Source: G963422275 sp963422275 (GTDB taxonomy: Bacteria > Pseudomonadota > Alphaproteobacteria > Rhodobacterales > Rhodobacteraceae). Taken from it: a stretch of 64,000 nucleotides of DNA. Under the pieces are notes generated by a model. It was not told where the DNA came from. It saw nothing but the letters and a program-made list of their open reading frames with translations, and ran no database searches. The position numbers were made by a program, and so were the translations under genes. Below are positions 8,540-17,929 of the stretch, one piece after another. The DNA lies in the NCBI GenBank assembly GCA_963422275.1, contig OY729418.1, positions 1,426,001 to 1,490,000 on the forward strand, written 5' to 3'. Position 1 is the first letter of the stretch; each line of letters opens with the position of its first letter.

Positions 8540-9322
8540 ATGATGATGCTCAAAATGATCATGACCGCTGTAACTTTGGCCGTTCTGGCCCCTTTGGCGG
8601 CCTCGGCCCAAGACGATCTGGTACAGGAGATCCGCGACCGCGGATTGCTGAAAACCTGCCATGCCGAAGCCTTTCCGTGGGCCATGGTCAATCCCGAAAA
8701 CAACGAATGGGAAGGTACCGATATCGAGGCAGCAAAAAATTTGGCCGAGACCTTGGGCGTCGAGCATGAACTGGTGCCCTCGACTTGGGGCACGCTGATC
8801 CCGAGTCTTGAGGCGGGCACTTGCGATATTGTGATGGCGCCGCTGTTCCGCACCGCCGAACGGGCTGTACGGGTGCTGTTCTCGGAACCATCAGGTTTTG
8901 AGAACAAATCGATCATAGCCGCTGACGCTGCGGGTGCCGGTTCCTATGAGGATCTGGACGCGGAAGGCAAGACCGTTCTCGTCGTGTCCGGCTCGGCGGA
9001 TGAAACGTTTGCGAACCGATATTTCAACAATGCCAAGGTTCGCGCCATGGTGACCGACAAGATCGCCACGCTGCTGGTGGATGTCGTCTCAGGTCGCGCG
9101 GATGCGATGCTCGTCGACAGTTCAACCGCCCGGAAACTGGTCAGCGAGAACGCCGCTGCCCCCGTGGCCATTCTCGAAGAGGACAACCCGCTGGATCCGC
9201 AGGGCTATTCCTATGCCATCCCCAAAGGCGAATACCACTTCCTGAACTTCGTCAACATCTGGCAGGAAAACACCGAACAGCAGGGCTTGAAGGAACGATG
9301 GTCCGCCATGTTTGCCGATTGA
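8540..9322 (+). CDS. Periplasmic amino-acid-type solute-binding protein
   Basis: A 260-residue bacterial extracellular solute-binding protein of family 3. The ATG at 8540 after AGGAGG gives a signal peptide ending near AASAQ (about residue 24). The mature part begins DDLVQEIRDRGLLKTC and contains GTDIEAAKNLAETLGVEHELVPSTWGTLIPSLEAG cut across the typical first lobe, then SGSADETFANRYF in the second. It captures the solute for the transporter. Nearby racemase, creatinase-like and IclR genes suggest an amino-acid derivative, but the ligand is not readable from sequence. A strong terminator follows. Confidence 0.9.
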   Translation: MMMLKMIMTAVTLAVLAPLAASAQDDLVQEIRDRGLLKTCHAEAFPWAMVNPENNEWEGTDIEAAKNLAETLGVEHELVPSTWGTLIPSLEAGTCDIVMAPLFRTAERAVRVLFSEPSGFENKSIIAADAAGAGSYEDLDAEGKTVLVVSGSADETFANRYFNNAKVRAMVTDKIATLLVDVVSGRADAMLVDSSTARKLVSENAAAPVAILEEDNPLDPQGYSYAIPKGEYHFLNFVNIWQENTEQQGLKERWSAMFAD

Positions 9323-9336
9323 TCGCTCCCCGACTT

Positions 9337-9365
9337 GCCGGGCGCAGACAGGCGCCCGGCTTTTT
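9337..9365 (+). terminator. Rho-independent terminator of the amino-acid ABC operon
   Basis: A perfect nine-pair GC-rich stem, GCCGGGCGC / GCGCCCGGC, with a six-base loop is followed by TTTTT, 15 bases after the binding-protein stop. Confidence 0.9.
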
Positions 9366-9383
9366 CATCCGAAAGGACAAGCA

Positions 9384-9763
9384 ATGATCGAACGTATCGG
9401 CGTTGATCCGATGCCCCCTCGTCCTCTTGCTCCGGCTGTGCGGGGGGGGGGGCGATCTCATCTTCCTCTCTGGACAGGCCGCAATCGGCCCGGACGGAAC
9501 AATCATCTGCGCCGATATCACGGATTAGACCGAACTGATCATCCAGCGCATCATGGATGTGCTGAAACAAGTCGACTGCACCCTAGGCCGATGTGGTCAA
9601 AGCCAACGTCTGGCTTGATAATGCATGCGATTTCTATGCGTTCAACATGGTTCATGCCAAGTATTTCTTGGACCATCCGCCGTCGCGTTCGGCTATGGTG
9701 TCGCCGATTGTTAGGGACGGCACGGTTGAAATGGAGGTCGTGGCCTGCAAACTGCAACCCTGA
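9384..9763 (+). pseudogene. RidA/YjgF-family protein, disrupted
   Basis: Reading across frames gives a RidA-like order: VDPMPPRPLAPAV, then LIFLSGQAAIGPDGTI, TELIIQRIMDVLKQVDCTL, VVKANVWLDN, YAFNMVHAKYF and PPSRSAMV, ending EVVACKLQP. The gene is broken by an expanded run of eleven G (9442-9452) that shifts the frame, by an in-frame TAG after ICADITD, and by a further indel after CTL. Intact RidA proteins deaminate reactive imines/enamines and often accompany amino-acid catabolic genes, which fits the preceding transporter. Confidence 0.75.
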
Positions 9764-9783
9764 CCAGATGAGGCAAAGGAGGA

Positions 9784-10467
9784 TTGGACAGGTCTGCATC
9801 TTCGCTTTCTGCTGACGAGGCGATTCGCCTTTGTAAGTCTGAACTCTATTCTGTGGTACTTTGTGACACGTTGGACGGTTTCGGTCTGCGGAATCAATCG
9901 CCAAGTGCGGGGCTTCGGCTTTTGAACCCGTCCGCGAAACTGTGCGGCTATGCACGCGTTGGGCTTTACATGCCAGTATATCACGATGATTCCGCACTCG
10001 ACGTTTACGGCGAGGAGGTCGACCTGATCGACAGCTTGAAACTTGGAGAAATCCCGGTTCTGTGCTGCCATGGCATCACTAGGGTCGCGCCATGGGGCGA
10101 GCTGCTCAGTACTTGATCGAGGATGGTTGGCGCGGCAGGCTGCGTGACGGACGGTTCGATTCGCGATTGTGCGATGATCCGCAACATCGCTTTCTAGATG
10201 GCATATGCAGACACTAATCCGGCGGACACTAAATACCGCGGCAAGCTGATGCTGTACGACGTGCCCGGTAAAATTGGCGGGGTGGGCATCGAAAACGGGG
10301 ATATGGTCTTTATGGACGAAGATGGCATGGTCGTGATCCCGCAGGACAAGATTGCACAAGTGGTGACTGCGGCGCTCGGCAAGGTGCGCAAGGAAACCAC
10401 TATTCGCATCGAGCTGGCTGAAGGCCGCACCCTGCGTCAGATCTTTACCGATCACGGTGTTTTGTGA
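9784..10467 (+). pseudogene. RraA-like / HMG-aldolase family protein, disrupted
   Basis: Two segments match the RraA-like family (regulator of RNase E / 4-hydroxy-4-methyl-2-oxoglutarate aldolase). The first contains SVVLCDTLDGFGLR and ITRVAPWGELLST. The second contains GAAGCVTDGSIRD and, after an in-frame TAG (10198-10200), GGVGIENGDMVFMDEDG and KVRKETTIR. A frameshift near 10112 separates the two. The conserved GELL and DG-x-RD active-site regions are recognisable but no longer in one frame. Confidence 0.7.
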
Positions 10468-10506
10468 GGGCATCAGGGGTAATCTGGACAATCGTCGCCA
10501 GTTGGT

Positions 10507-11622
10507 GACTGCGGCACGTCCGTTAAATTGGCAAACCTTTTTCATTACACGCCCACAAGGCTGAAGTTCCTTCGGTCGGGGTCGACGGAAACGCGGGCTA
10601 TCATCGGCATGGTCAAAAGGCTTGCGCTTGCCAACCCTTCGATTGGAATCGAGCTTTACGAGCATCTGCCGCAAAAATCTCCCAGACAGATTCTCCGGTT
10701 CGATGCGGAAACGGAACTGTTCGACGGCAGGGCGCTATCCCGCCTAGGAAGAACCGTTGGGAAGGAATTCCCGGGGAGTTCGGTATGGATCGACGCCAAG
10801 CGTGATGAAATCACGCTGAACGGACATATTTCGCTTCCGACATACACGCGCGGCACGGCAAGTTCGCAGTTTTGTTCGTGAACGGTCGCCATGTCAGGGA
10901 CAGCCTCTTCCGTGGAGCGCTGCGAGCGGCATACTCCAATTTCATGGCGACTGGCAGATATCCAGTTGCAACCCTCTATCTAAAGCGCCCTCCCAAAACG
11001 GTCGACGTGAATGTTCCCCCTGCAAAGGCCAAGGTGAGGTTTCGGGACCCAGGTTTGTGGTTTTGGCCCTGCGCAATGCCCTCTCTGCGGAGGGACACCG
11101 CGCGTCCCCCTTCGTTTCATCGTCAATGCTCGGTGCTTTCAGGCCGGACGGCATTGAATCTCGGGAACTGCTGGTACTGAACATAATGGATATTTCCAAC
11201 GCGGACCGCGCGAGAATTCTGGAGTTTGCGAACCAGCTGGAGTCACTCCAACTCGTGATCGAGCCGTTCGGGCCGGGGCGGTCTGCATCAGGCAGACTCC
11301 TGCCATTTTGAGATCAATGGACGGTGCCAAGCTCTTGCAGGAAATCATCGACGGGATCGCTGAAACTAGCGACACACTCGTGCTCGAAGAGCGGACCAAC
11401 GCGGTGATAAGCCGCATGGCCTGCCACGGTTCAGTTCGCTCGAGCTGGCAACTGTCTGCATCTGAAATGAACGCGTTGCTGCGGGACATGAAGGCAAATC
11501 CGAAGTCGGGGCAATGCAACCACGGCCGGCCAACCTGCGTGAAGGATGCCCTCTCTGACATCGAGCGACTTTTTGGTCGCACCTACGCTTTAGAATTCCA
11601 ATTTTCCTTTCCCGGCCGGTAA
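10507..11622 (+). pseudogene. mutL: DNA mismatch repair protein MutL remnant
   Basis: The region retains MutL segments in correct order but in several frames: ANLFHYTPTRLKFLRSGSTE, VERLALANP-like VKRLALANPS, LFVNGRHVRDSLFRGALRAAY, VDVNVPPAKAKVRFRDPG, and in the C-terminal dimerisation domain LQLVIEPFGPG, ACHGSVRSSWQLSASEMNAL and SGQCNHGRPTCVKDALSDI. The GHKL ATPase domain (the first roughly 150 residues, with the ATP-binding motifs) and the linker are absent. The remnant cannot act in repair. Whether an intact mutL exists elsewhere cannot be seen here. Confidence 0.8.
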
Positions 11623-11830
11623 TGCAATGTGTTGCAAACGACAACGCAGAGCCCCCGGCATCATGCAAGATGTTCTCCTTGCTCTTGAAGGAGTTGAGAA
11701 CCCGAAGCACAGCAATGCCACGATCACGATCTCATGAGATAACAGATGACATTTTCTTGCATCGTTTCCGGCGGCAAGGGATGTTTCGACAAGCAAAGAC
11801 AGCAGGAAGCAGTTTTCATGCCGTTTCATT

Positions 11831-12189
11831 AAGGCTCAATTCGTGAACTGCAGGCATTCTGGTATTATTGCGCTGCTGTGCGCCTGATTTGCCTTGGAGG
11901 CTGGACGGATGGGTCACGGACAGTTTCGGAACTGGCTGTCGCGTGTTGACGATTTGACAGTTGCGCAACGCGAGAAAGTGGCGACGGTGCTGTTGGACCC
12001 GCCGGAGGGGGCGCCGCAGCCAGACCAAGGACTTCCTGCGGCGCTTCCGCGGCATCGCTGACAAGTGGTTCCGACAGCTGTCCGAGGTGGTTCCATCTCG
12101 TCGCGCTTCGCGACCGGCCATCCATCACCAAGAGCCTGTCTTGTGGCAGCAATGAACAGACCTTGCCTGCAATTCACGAATTGAGCCTT
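11831..12189 (+). mobile_element. MITE-like, internally deleted IS1595-family element (copy 1)
   Basis: A 359-base element bounded by inverted ends, AAGGCTCAATTCGTGAA at the left and TTCACGAATTGAGCCTT at the right. It encodes the start of an ISXO2-like transposase (GHGQFRNWLSRVDDLTVAQR) joined almost directly to its C-terminal end (frame-shifted TKDFLRRFRGIADKWF). The catalytic middle is gone, so any movement would need a full-length element in trans. Related copies lie near 24.9, 31.6, 37.7, 46.0 and 58.3 kb. Confidence 0.7.
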
Positions 12190-12538
12190 CATTAAGAGCT
12201 CGGGCACGGAGGTCCCGGGCCGTGACGCATTCTCTAAACCTGTTCGCCACGATCGATCCGAGCGACCTTCGGTTGAACCGGTCCGGCTAGCCGAGTGTCG
12301 CTACACGCTGCATAGAATGAGACCTTAGACGTATTCGTGTCTTGGCGGCACCGTCCATAAGCCGCACGGCAATTCTCGCTTCATGAGCAAAGTTTGCCAC
12401 AGCCGCTCAGGTTGGCACCCGTCTCGGCAACGATGACAGATGAGTGGGGCATCGAAATTACATTGCCAGTGCTCAACCGCGCTCCCCCCCCCCTACGGGA
12501 GATGAGCGCGATAGATCCTGACGCTGGTGATATTCATT
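12190..12538. other. Intergenic region, no gene recognised
   Basis: About 350 bases between the MITE-like element and the 3' end of the MDR oxidoreductase gene. No reading frame resembles a known family, and I see no clear terminator. A run of nine C (12484-12492) is present. Confidence 0.4.
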
Positions 12539-13642
12539 TCAACTATCAAGGGTCACCACGATGTTCCCGGAGTGGCGCTTGGCGATAAATGCCTCTTGTG
12601 CATCATGAAGCCGTTCAAGCTGAAAGGTTTCTGCAAGGAAGGGGCGAATTTCGCCGCGAGAGATATATCCGACCAGGTCGCCAAACGTGTTGGATGCGGG
12701 AACGGTCGCGCCGCAAAACGTAAGGTCACGAAGATAGAAGGTCCGCAAATCCATTTTGACCATCGGTCCTGCTATCGCGCCAGAACAAACATATCGACCG
12801 CCCCGCGACAAAATCTTGATCAGATTTGGCCAGTAGCCGCCGCCAACAACATCCGCAACCACACTTGCCTCGTTCCGCCCAGCGGCCTGACAAAAGGCGG
12901 CCTTCAAATCGTCCGGGGCTCGGGGCAGGATTGCGTCCGGCTCGAGCGCACGGAGTTGGGCATGTTTGGTCTCGCTTGCCATTGCAATGGTCGTTGCGAA
13001 TCGACGGTTTGCCAGCTGGACCAGCGCCGAGCCGACGCCGCCGGAAGCCCCCGTGATCAAGACTGCATCGTCCGCTTTCACTTCTGCCCTATTCAGCATG
13101 TTTTCCGCCGTGACGTACGACGTGGCGAAGGTCGCGAGCTCCGGGTCCGAGAGAGAGCAGTCGATTGGATGGACTTGACGCTGATCGACGCAGGTATATT
13201 CAGCGAATCCACCATCAGCTTCGGAACCAAAATATCCGCATCGATTCAGGTCATCGGGAAAGTCCCAATCCCGAAGCCATGGGTCGATCAATACTCGCTT
13301 GCCGATCAGGCTTTCGTCGGAGCCAGGTCCAACTTCAACGACTTTGCCTGCCACATCCGCACCCTGAATCCTAGGAAACTTGATTGAGGCTCCGCCCCAA
13401 GCCGCGTCATCGTCCCCGGCTCCATCGAGTCCGCCGCCGGTTGTTCCTTCGGCAACTCCCTTCGAATACCAAGCTGTTCGCGTGTTCACGTCAGTGTTGT
13501 TGAGGCCACATGCACCAACCTTCACGAGCATCATGCCTAGCCCAGGAACAGGCGTAGGCCAATCGGCATGGAAAGCAAGCTTTTCCATATCCCCATGGCC
13601 TGCAAGCACGAAGGCGCGCATGGTTTTCGGAACTTTGCTCAT
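12539..13642 (-). CDS. Medium-chain (MDR) zinc-type alcohol dehydrogenase / quinone-oxidoreductase-like protein
   Basis: A 367-residue MDR-superfamily oxidoreductase. It has an N-terminal GroES-like domain (VKVGACGLNNTDVNTRTAWY, then IQGADVAGKVVEVG) and a Rossmann domain with VLITGASGGVGSALVQLAN at about residues 197-215. It lacks the structural-zinc cysteine quartet and the catalytic Cys/His pattern of classical zinc ADHs, which points to an NADPH-dependent enoyl/quinone reductase-like enzyme. An ATG preceded by AGGAGG gives the start. It is a single gene with no obvious operon partner. Confidence 0.85.
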   Translation of the reverse strand: MSKVPKTMRAFVLAGHGDMEKLAFHADWPTPVPGLGMMLVKVGACGLNNTDVNTRTAWYSKGVAEGTTGGGLDGAGDDDAAWGGASIKFPRIQGADVAGKVVEVGPGSDESLIGKRVLIDPWLRDWDFPDDLNRCGYFGSEADGGFAEYTCVDQRQVHPIDCSLSDPELATFATSYVTAENMLNRAEVKADDAVLITGASGGVGSALVQLANRRFATTIAMASETKHAQLRALEPDAILPRAPDDLKAAFCQAAGRNEASVVADVVGGGYWPNLIKILSRGGRYVCSGAIAGPMVKMDLRTFYLRDLTFCGATVPASNTFGDLVGYISRGEIRPFLAETFQLERLHDAQEAFIAKRHSGNIVVTLDS

Positions 13643-14901
13643 GTGGAATCCTCCTTGGGACGATGGCTTTCCAAGTCATGCACCGGTTTTTCAAGCAGAC
13701 GCAACTTCATAGGAATTAACCGTTCATGGTTTTTTTCCGTCGGCGATTTGCCGACGAAATCCAGCTCGTCCGTTTTCGCGGAATGCATCAGGTTCACTTC
13801 AAACAGAGGTACCTCTTTGATACGCTTTTCCGCCCCTCGAGCATCTTTTCCAAGTGCAGTGTGCTCATCGCAAAGAAACCACAATCCGCAACTTCATATG
13901 CCTCTCCCGATTCGCAAAATGCGTCGTTGACAGCAACCATGCTTTCATGCGTGAGAACGGTGGAACTCCCACCCAATTAGCCAGTATAGGACAGGCACAG
14001 TGCCTACAATTTCTTTCTGGCAATGCAACCTCCCGGATGCAGCAGCCTGCGAGAATCTGCGTTGTCTGGCGGGCCATTGATGTGCGGAGCCAGAACATCG
14101 TGGGCTATCGATCCCTGAAGAGTGACCGCAGACCATCGCCAGAGCGATTGATGATGTTCAACCTTCCCCGTCAAACAAACTGTTCATGCGAGCCAGCGTG
14201 TGCCACCCGAAAAACGTGGCGCACACCAGACAGAAACAGTTTTGCAAGCCGTTTGGTCGTATGGCCGTGAACTCGATCTCGACTCGTCCTCGGCAACTTA
14301 GCATATGGACAAGCACGATTCCGCTGCCGACCTTCGCGGCAAGCGATTGGCGACATGTCTCTCCATGTATGTCTCGGCATCCGCGCCTGTCACCCCCGAC
14401 CTTTGCAAATGCAGGGGTGTCCATGATTCCGGTGTCTTCTCGCACGACTGCGCTCCAAGCGCTATCATGCATTAGACCACGTTGCGCTGAAGCAAATAAT
14501 GGTCGTGCTGTGAGGCGTCGTTTCTGGAAAACCAGCGCGGTCATTCACGCTCCCACACTTCTTCGAACGCGGCCCCTTTCCTTGGCTCTTGTAAAATTGG
14601 AGGTTCGACCGCCGTGCCTTGCCAAGCAGTGCAAGTTGCAATTCCAACTTTTGGCCGTCCTAGCTGGTCACTGCGACGGGACTTGTGTCTGCCGGCAGAG
14701 AAACGGCTATATTGCGGACCGCAATTCTGCATGGATTCCTGTGTTCCACGTGCAAGAGCAACGGCGAAACAACAAGAAGCGCCACGGCGTGGTTTTTCGC
14801 ATCATGAAATGCAGTTTTATAATGCAAAAAATTCTTGACTCATTCTCGATAATGTGGCTTTGCTTTCGGCAAGACTTTGACAATTTGAAGAAACAGGTGG
14901 A
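13643..14901. other. Decayed intergenic region, no gene recognised
   Basis: About 1.26 kb with only short, unrelated open frames. Leftward frames around 13.7-13.97 kb encode low-complexity-free stretches such as EVPLFEVNLMHSAKTDELDF and VNDAFCESGEAYEVADCGF. They look like pieces of one broken gene, but I cannot assign a family. The last 100 bases should hold the promoter of the downstream IclR gene. Confidence 0.4.
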
Positions 14902-15771
14902 ATGACTTCAAGAGCTGGGGCGATTTCGAAAGCGAACCTCGATTTTAACAGCATCATTGCTACACCCGCTGAGGCAACTTCAGCAAAGCGGCAGCGCACG
15001 ATTCAATCGGTTGAACGCGCACTCGACATTCTGGAAATTCTCGCCAGCGCGAGCGGTGGAATGCCGCTGAACAAACTTGCCTCCGAGGCCAATCTCAATG
15101 CGTCAACTTGTCACCACATTCTGGCGACACTCGCAAATCGGGGTTTCGTGGGACGGGCTTCCCATGCGCGCAACTACGTTTTGGGCTCTCGCATCACCGA
15201 TCTTTCCGAAAGCCGGCTAAAGCAATTCAATCTTGTCGACATAGCAATGCCGGAGTTGCGGTCTCTCAACGAACTGACGAAAGAGAGCGTGTACCTGTCC
15301 GCGATCCACGGAGCCACGCTGGTCACCTTGGCAAGGCTGAATTCAAAGTTGCCGGTGAGAGTCGGATTCGACGACGACGTTTCCAAGTCCAGCGCCGCGC
15401 ACGCCACCGCAGCCGGAAAGGCCATCCTGGCCTGGCTACCTGAAGCCGAGATGGCGCGCGTGATAGCGCATGGCGGATTCAAGAAATTCACGGACCGAAC
15501 GATTTCGACGATTGCCGAATTGATCGAGGAACTGCGCCTCGTTCGCCGCAACGGCTTCTCATATGAAAACGAGGAATTCGAACCCGGTGTTGTATGCGTT
15601 GGCGCAGCGATCAGGGGCCAAAGTGGTGCGGTAATCGGATCTTTCGCCACTGCCATGCCGCGGATGCGCGCCGAAGGCGGCCACTTGGATTTGGTTCGTC
15701 GAAGCGTAAAGCAGAGCGGCGCGCGGATTTCCACTGCCTATGGAAGCCCGCTTGGGAAATTCTGCCGATGA
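14902..15771 (+). CDS. IclR-family transcriptional regulator
   Basis: A 289-residue regulator with a basic N-terminal extension, a winged helix-turn-helix (QSVERALDILEILA, then LNKLASEANLNASTCHHILA) at about residues 35-85, and an effector-binding domain with SAAHATAAGKAILAWLPE and RRNGFSYENEEFEPGVVCVGAA. It precedes and overlaps the zinc alcohol dehydrogenase gene by four bases (ATGA). It therefore heads the catabolic and transport operon running to 23.9 kb and is its probable regulator. Confidence 0.9.
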   Translation: MTSRAGAISKANLDFNSIIATPAEATSAKRQRTIQSVERALDILEILASASGGMPLNKLASEANLNASTCHHILATLANRGFVGRASHARNYVLGSRITDLSESRLKQFNLVDIAMPELRSLNELTKESVYLSAIHGATLVTLARLNSKLPVRVGFDDDVSKSSAAHATAAGKAILAWLPEAEMARVIAHGGFKKFTDRTISTIAELIEELRLVRRNGFSYENEEFEPGVVCVGAAIRGQSGAVIGSFATAMPRMRAEGGHLDLVRRSVKQSGARISTAYGSPLGKFCR

Positions 15772-16982
15772 ATGCGCAAATTCTCGACGTGAAAGCCCAA
15801 GAGCAAGGGGGAAGGGTCAAAGCGATGTCTGAAAAAGCCAACCCGATCGGTTCCGGCGCGGTGCCGGAAACAATGAATGCCTGGGTGCTTGGCGAGCCAG
15901 GCAAGCTGGATCTTGTGGAGAAGCCCGTGCCCAAACCCGGGAAGGCCGAGGTTCTGGTGCGGATTGACGCAATCGCCATTTGCGCAACAGACTTGGAGAT
16001 TATCTACCACGGCCCGCCTGCAATCATTCACGGCGGCCAGCCATTTGCCAAGAATTTCACTCCGGGACACGAATACATGGGTGTCGTGGCCTCGCTTGGG
16101 CCGGGAGTCGACGAATACGAGATTGGCGAGCGCGTGACGGTGGAGATTCACGCTGGATGCGGCCAATGCAAGCGTTGCAGGCAGGGCATGTACACATCCT
16201 GCCACAACTACGGCAAGAACTATGGAAAGGTCGACAAAGGCCATAGGGCCAATGGATTCACAACCGACGGCGGATTCGCGGAATACGCTGTCAACAACAT
16301 AAATACGCTCGTGCGCATTCCCGATAGCATGAGTGACGAAGAGGCCACGCTTGTCGTCACCGCCGGCACCGCCGCCTATGGCCTGACCGAGCTCGGTGGC
16401 CTTGTGGCCGGTGAATCCGTTGTCGTGACCGGACCCGGGCCGATCGGACTCATGGGTGTTGCAGTCGCGAAGGCCTTGGGAGCTCATCCGGTCATTCTGA
16501 CCGGTACGAGACCCAATCGCCTCCAGAAAGGCATCGAACTTGGAGCAGATCATGTCGTAAACGTGCGTGAGGAAGATCCTGTTGAACGGGTCAAGCGACT
16601 CACCGGCGGGCTGGGAGCCGATTATGTCCTCGAGTGCTCGGGCGCATCCAACGCGGTCAACGAAGCTCTGTATATGTGCAATCGAGGCGGGCGGGTCTGC
16701 CTGGCCGCGTTTCCAGGCGAGAGCATGCCCGTCGACATCAAGCACGTGGTCACGAACAACATCTACCTTTTCGGCATTCGTGGTGAAGGAAAGAGCGCAA
16801 CCCATCGCGCTGGTGCCTTGATGGAGATGAATTCATTCGATGCGACCAGAATCCACACGCACACGTTCGACATGGCCGATCTTCCCACCGCTCTGCGCTA
16901 TGCGAAGGATCGAGTTGAGGACGCAATCAAGGTCGTCGTAAAGAACGACCACTCGCAAACTCGCGCGATGGGCGCCAAATAG
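15768..16982 (+). CDS. Zinc-dependent alcohol dehydrogenase (MDR family)
   Basis: A 404-residue zinc ADH. Residues after about 40 show AWVLGEPGKLDLVEKPVP and the catalytic zinc region ICATDLEII / GHEYMGVVASLG. The structural-zinc loop CGQCKRCRQGMYTSC follows, then the nucleotide fold VVTGPGPIGLMGVAVAKALG. The ATG at 15768 overlaps the IclR stop; an ATG at 15825 is an alternative that would remove a 19-residue tail. The sorbitol/threonine-dehydrogenase-like organisation suggests oxidation of a polyol or hydroxy-acid. It is followed by molybdenum hydroxylase and TTT transporter genes. Confidence 0.9.
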   Translation: MNAQILDVKAQEQGGRVKAMSEKANPIGSGAVPETMNAWVLGEPGKLDLVEKPVPKPGKAEVLVRIDAIAICATDLEIIYHGPPAIIHGGQPFAKNFTPGHEYMGVVASLGPGVDEYEIGERVTVEIHAGCGQCKRCRQGMYTSCHNYGKNYGKVDKGHRANGFTTDGGFAEYAVNNINTLVRIPDSMSDEEATLVVTAGTAAYGLTELGGLVAGESVVVTGPGPIGLMGVAVAKALGAHPVILTGTRPNRLQKGIELGADHVVNVREEDPVERVKRLTGGLGADYVLECSGASNAVNEALYMCNRGGRVCLAAFPGESMPVDIKHVVTNNIYLFGIRGEGKSATHRAGALMEMNSFDATRIHTHTFDMADLPTALRYAKDRVEDAIKVVVKNDHSQTRAMGAK

Positions 16983-17011
16983 ATGCCGTCTTCAATGCTC
17001 GAAGACAACGT

Positions 17012-17929
17012 ATGTTGATCTGTGAGCAGTATTGCATGCCGGAATCCCTCCCGGACGCCCTGAAACTCTGGCAAAAAGCTCCGGATGGAACTCGACTCAT
17101 CTTGGGCGCAACTGACATTCTTCCTTGGGCGAGAGAGGGCAGAGCTGGAGATGTCCGTCTTCCGGCAGTGATTGATCTCAGCAGAGTTCGGGAGCTTTCG
17201 GGCTTCAAAGTTACGGGCGAACATGTGCAAATGGGAGCAAATACAGTTTTCCAGGAGTTCCTGACGAACGATACATTGAAGACGCACCTGCCCTGCATGC
17301 CATATTGTGCGGTTTGGTTTGCCGACGACCAAATACGCGAACAGGCGACCTTGACCGGCAACGTCGTGAATGCCTCGCCCGCTGCGGATGGAACGCCGCC
17401 ACTTCTCGCCATGAACGGGCAGGTCGAAATCGCGCGTTTGGAGAACGGTTCAACAATTCGTCGCGCGGTTGACGTTGGACACTTTGTTGCGGGGCCAGGC
17501 CAAGTTGACCTCAAACCCGGAGAAATCGTGACCTCCATCGTCTGCGACTCCCTGAAGGGGTATGGCGGATCGTTTCAAAAGGTGGGTCAGCGCAGATCGC
17601 TGGTAATATCGACCGTATGCGCCGCCGCATGTGTGAAGCTGGATGCCTCTGGCACCGCCATCGTTGATCTGCGGCTGGCGCTGGGCGGAATCGGTCCTGT
17701 TCCCGTCCGCCTAAACGAAATCGAGAACTTCCTTCGTGGACGGTCTGTGTCATCCGTGTGCTCCATGGACGACTGGGCATTGCCCGAAGACTTGGTGGCA
17801 TCGCGCACGCGGCGGGAATACCGCCGCTCCGTTTCCAAGGCATTTGTCAGGACGGCGATTGAAGATGCCGTGGCAGACTTCAGGAAGCTGGAGGTCGGGG
17901 CTTCCCAACTGGAGACAGGCTATGCATGA
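17012..17929 (+). CDS. Molybdenum hydroxylase FAD-binding subunit (CoxM/YgfM type)
   Basis: A 305-residue FAD-binding subunit of the xanthine-dehydrogenase family. It shows the PCMH-type FAD region LILGATDILPW, VIDLSRVRELSGF and QATLTGNVVNASPAADGTPPLLAM, with a C-terminal CO-dehydrogenase flavoprotein-like domain (FQKVGQRRSLVISTVCAAACVKLD). It passes electrons from the 2Fe-2S clusters to FAD and onward to an acceptor. The gene overlaps the fused Fe-S/Mo subunit by eight bases. The pair resembles the YgfM-XdhD arrangement rather than separate CoxMSL genes. Confidence 0.88.
   Translation: MLICEQYCMPESLPDALKLWQKAPDGTRLILGATDILPWAREGRAGDVRLPAVIDLSRVRELSGFKVTGEHVQMGANTVFQEFLTNDTLKTHLPCMPYCAVWFADDQIREQATLTGNVVNASPAADGTPPLLAMNGQVEIARLENGSTIRRAVDVGHFVAGPGQVDLKPGEIVTSIVCDSLKGYGGSFQKVGQRRSLVISTVCAAACVKLDASGTAIVDLRLALGGIGPVPVRLNEIENFLRGRSVSSVCSMDDWALPEDLVASRTRREYRRSVSKAFVRTAIEDAVADFRKLEVGASQLETGYA

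Noticed and set aside
9650..10674. A 340-codon minus-strand open frame over the ridA/rraA pseudogenes
   Set aside because: The plus-strand frames clearly match RidA and RraA pieces; the antisense frame shows no recognisable protein.
13794..14544. Possible genes in the 13.7-14.5 kb stretch
   Set aside because: Frames are short, broken and without any motif that I can name; reporting a function would be guesswork.
15738..16805. A 355-codon antisense open frame inside the zinc alcohol dehydrogenase
   Set aside because: It results from GC-rich codon bias opposite a gene with full catalytic and zinc motifs.
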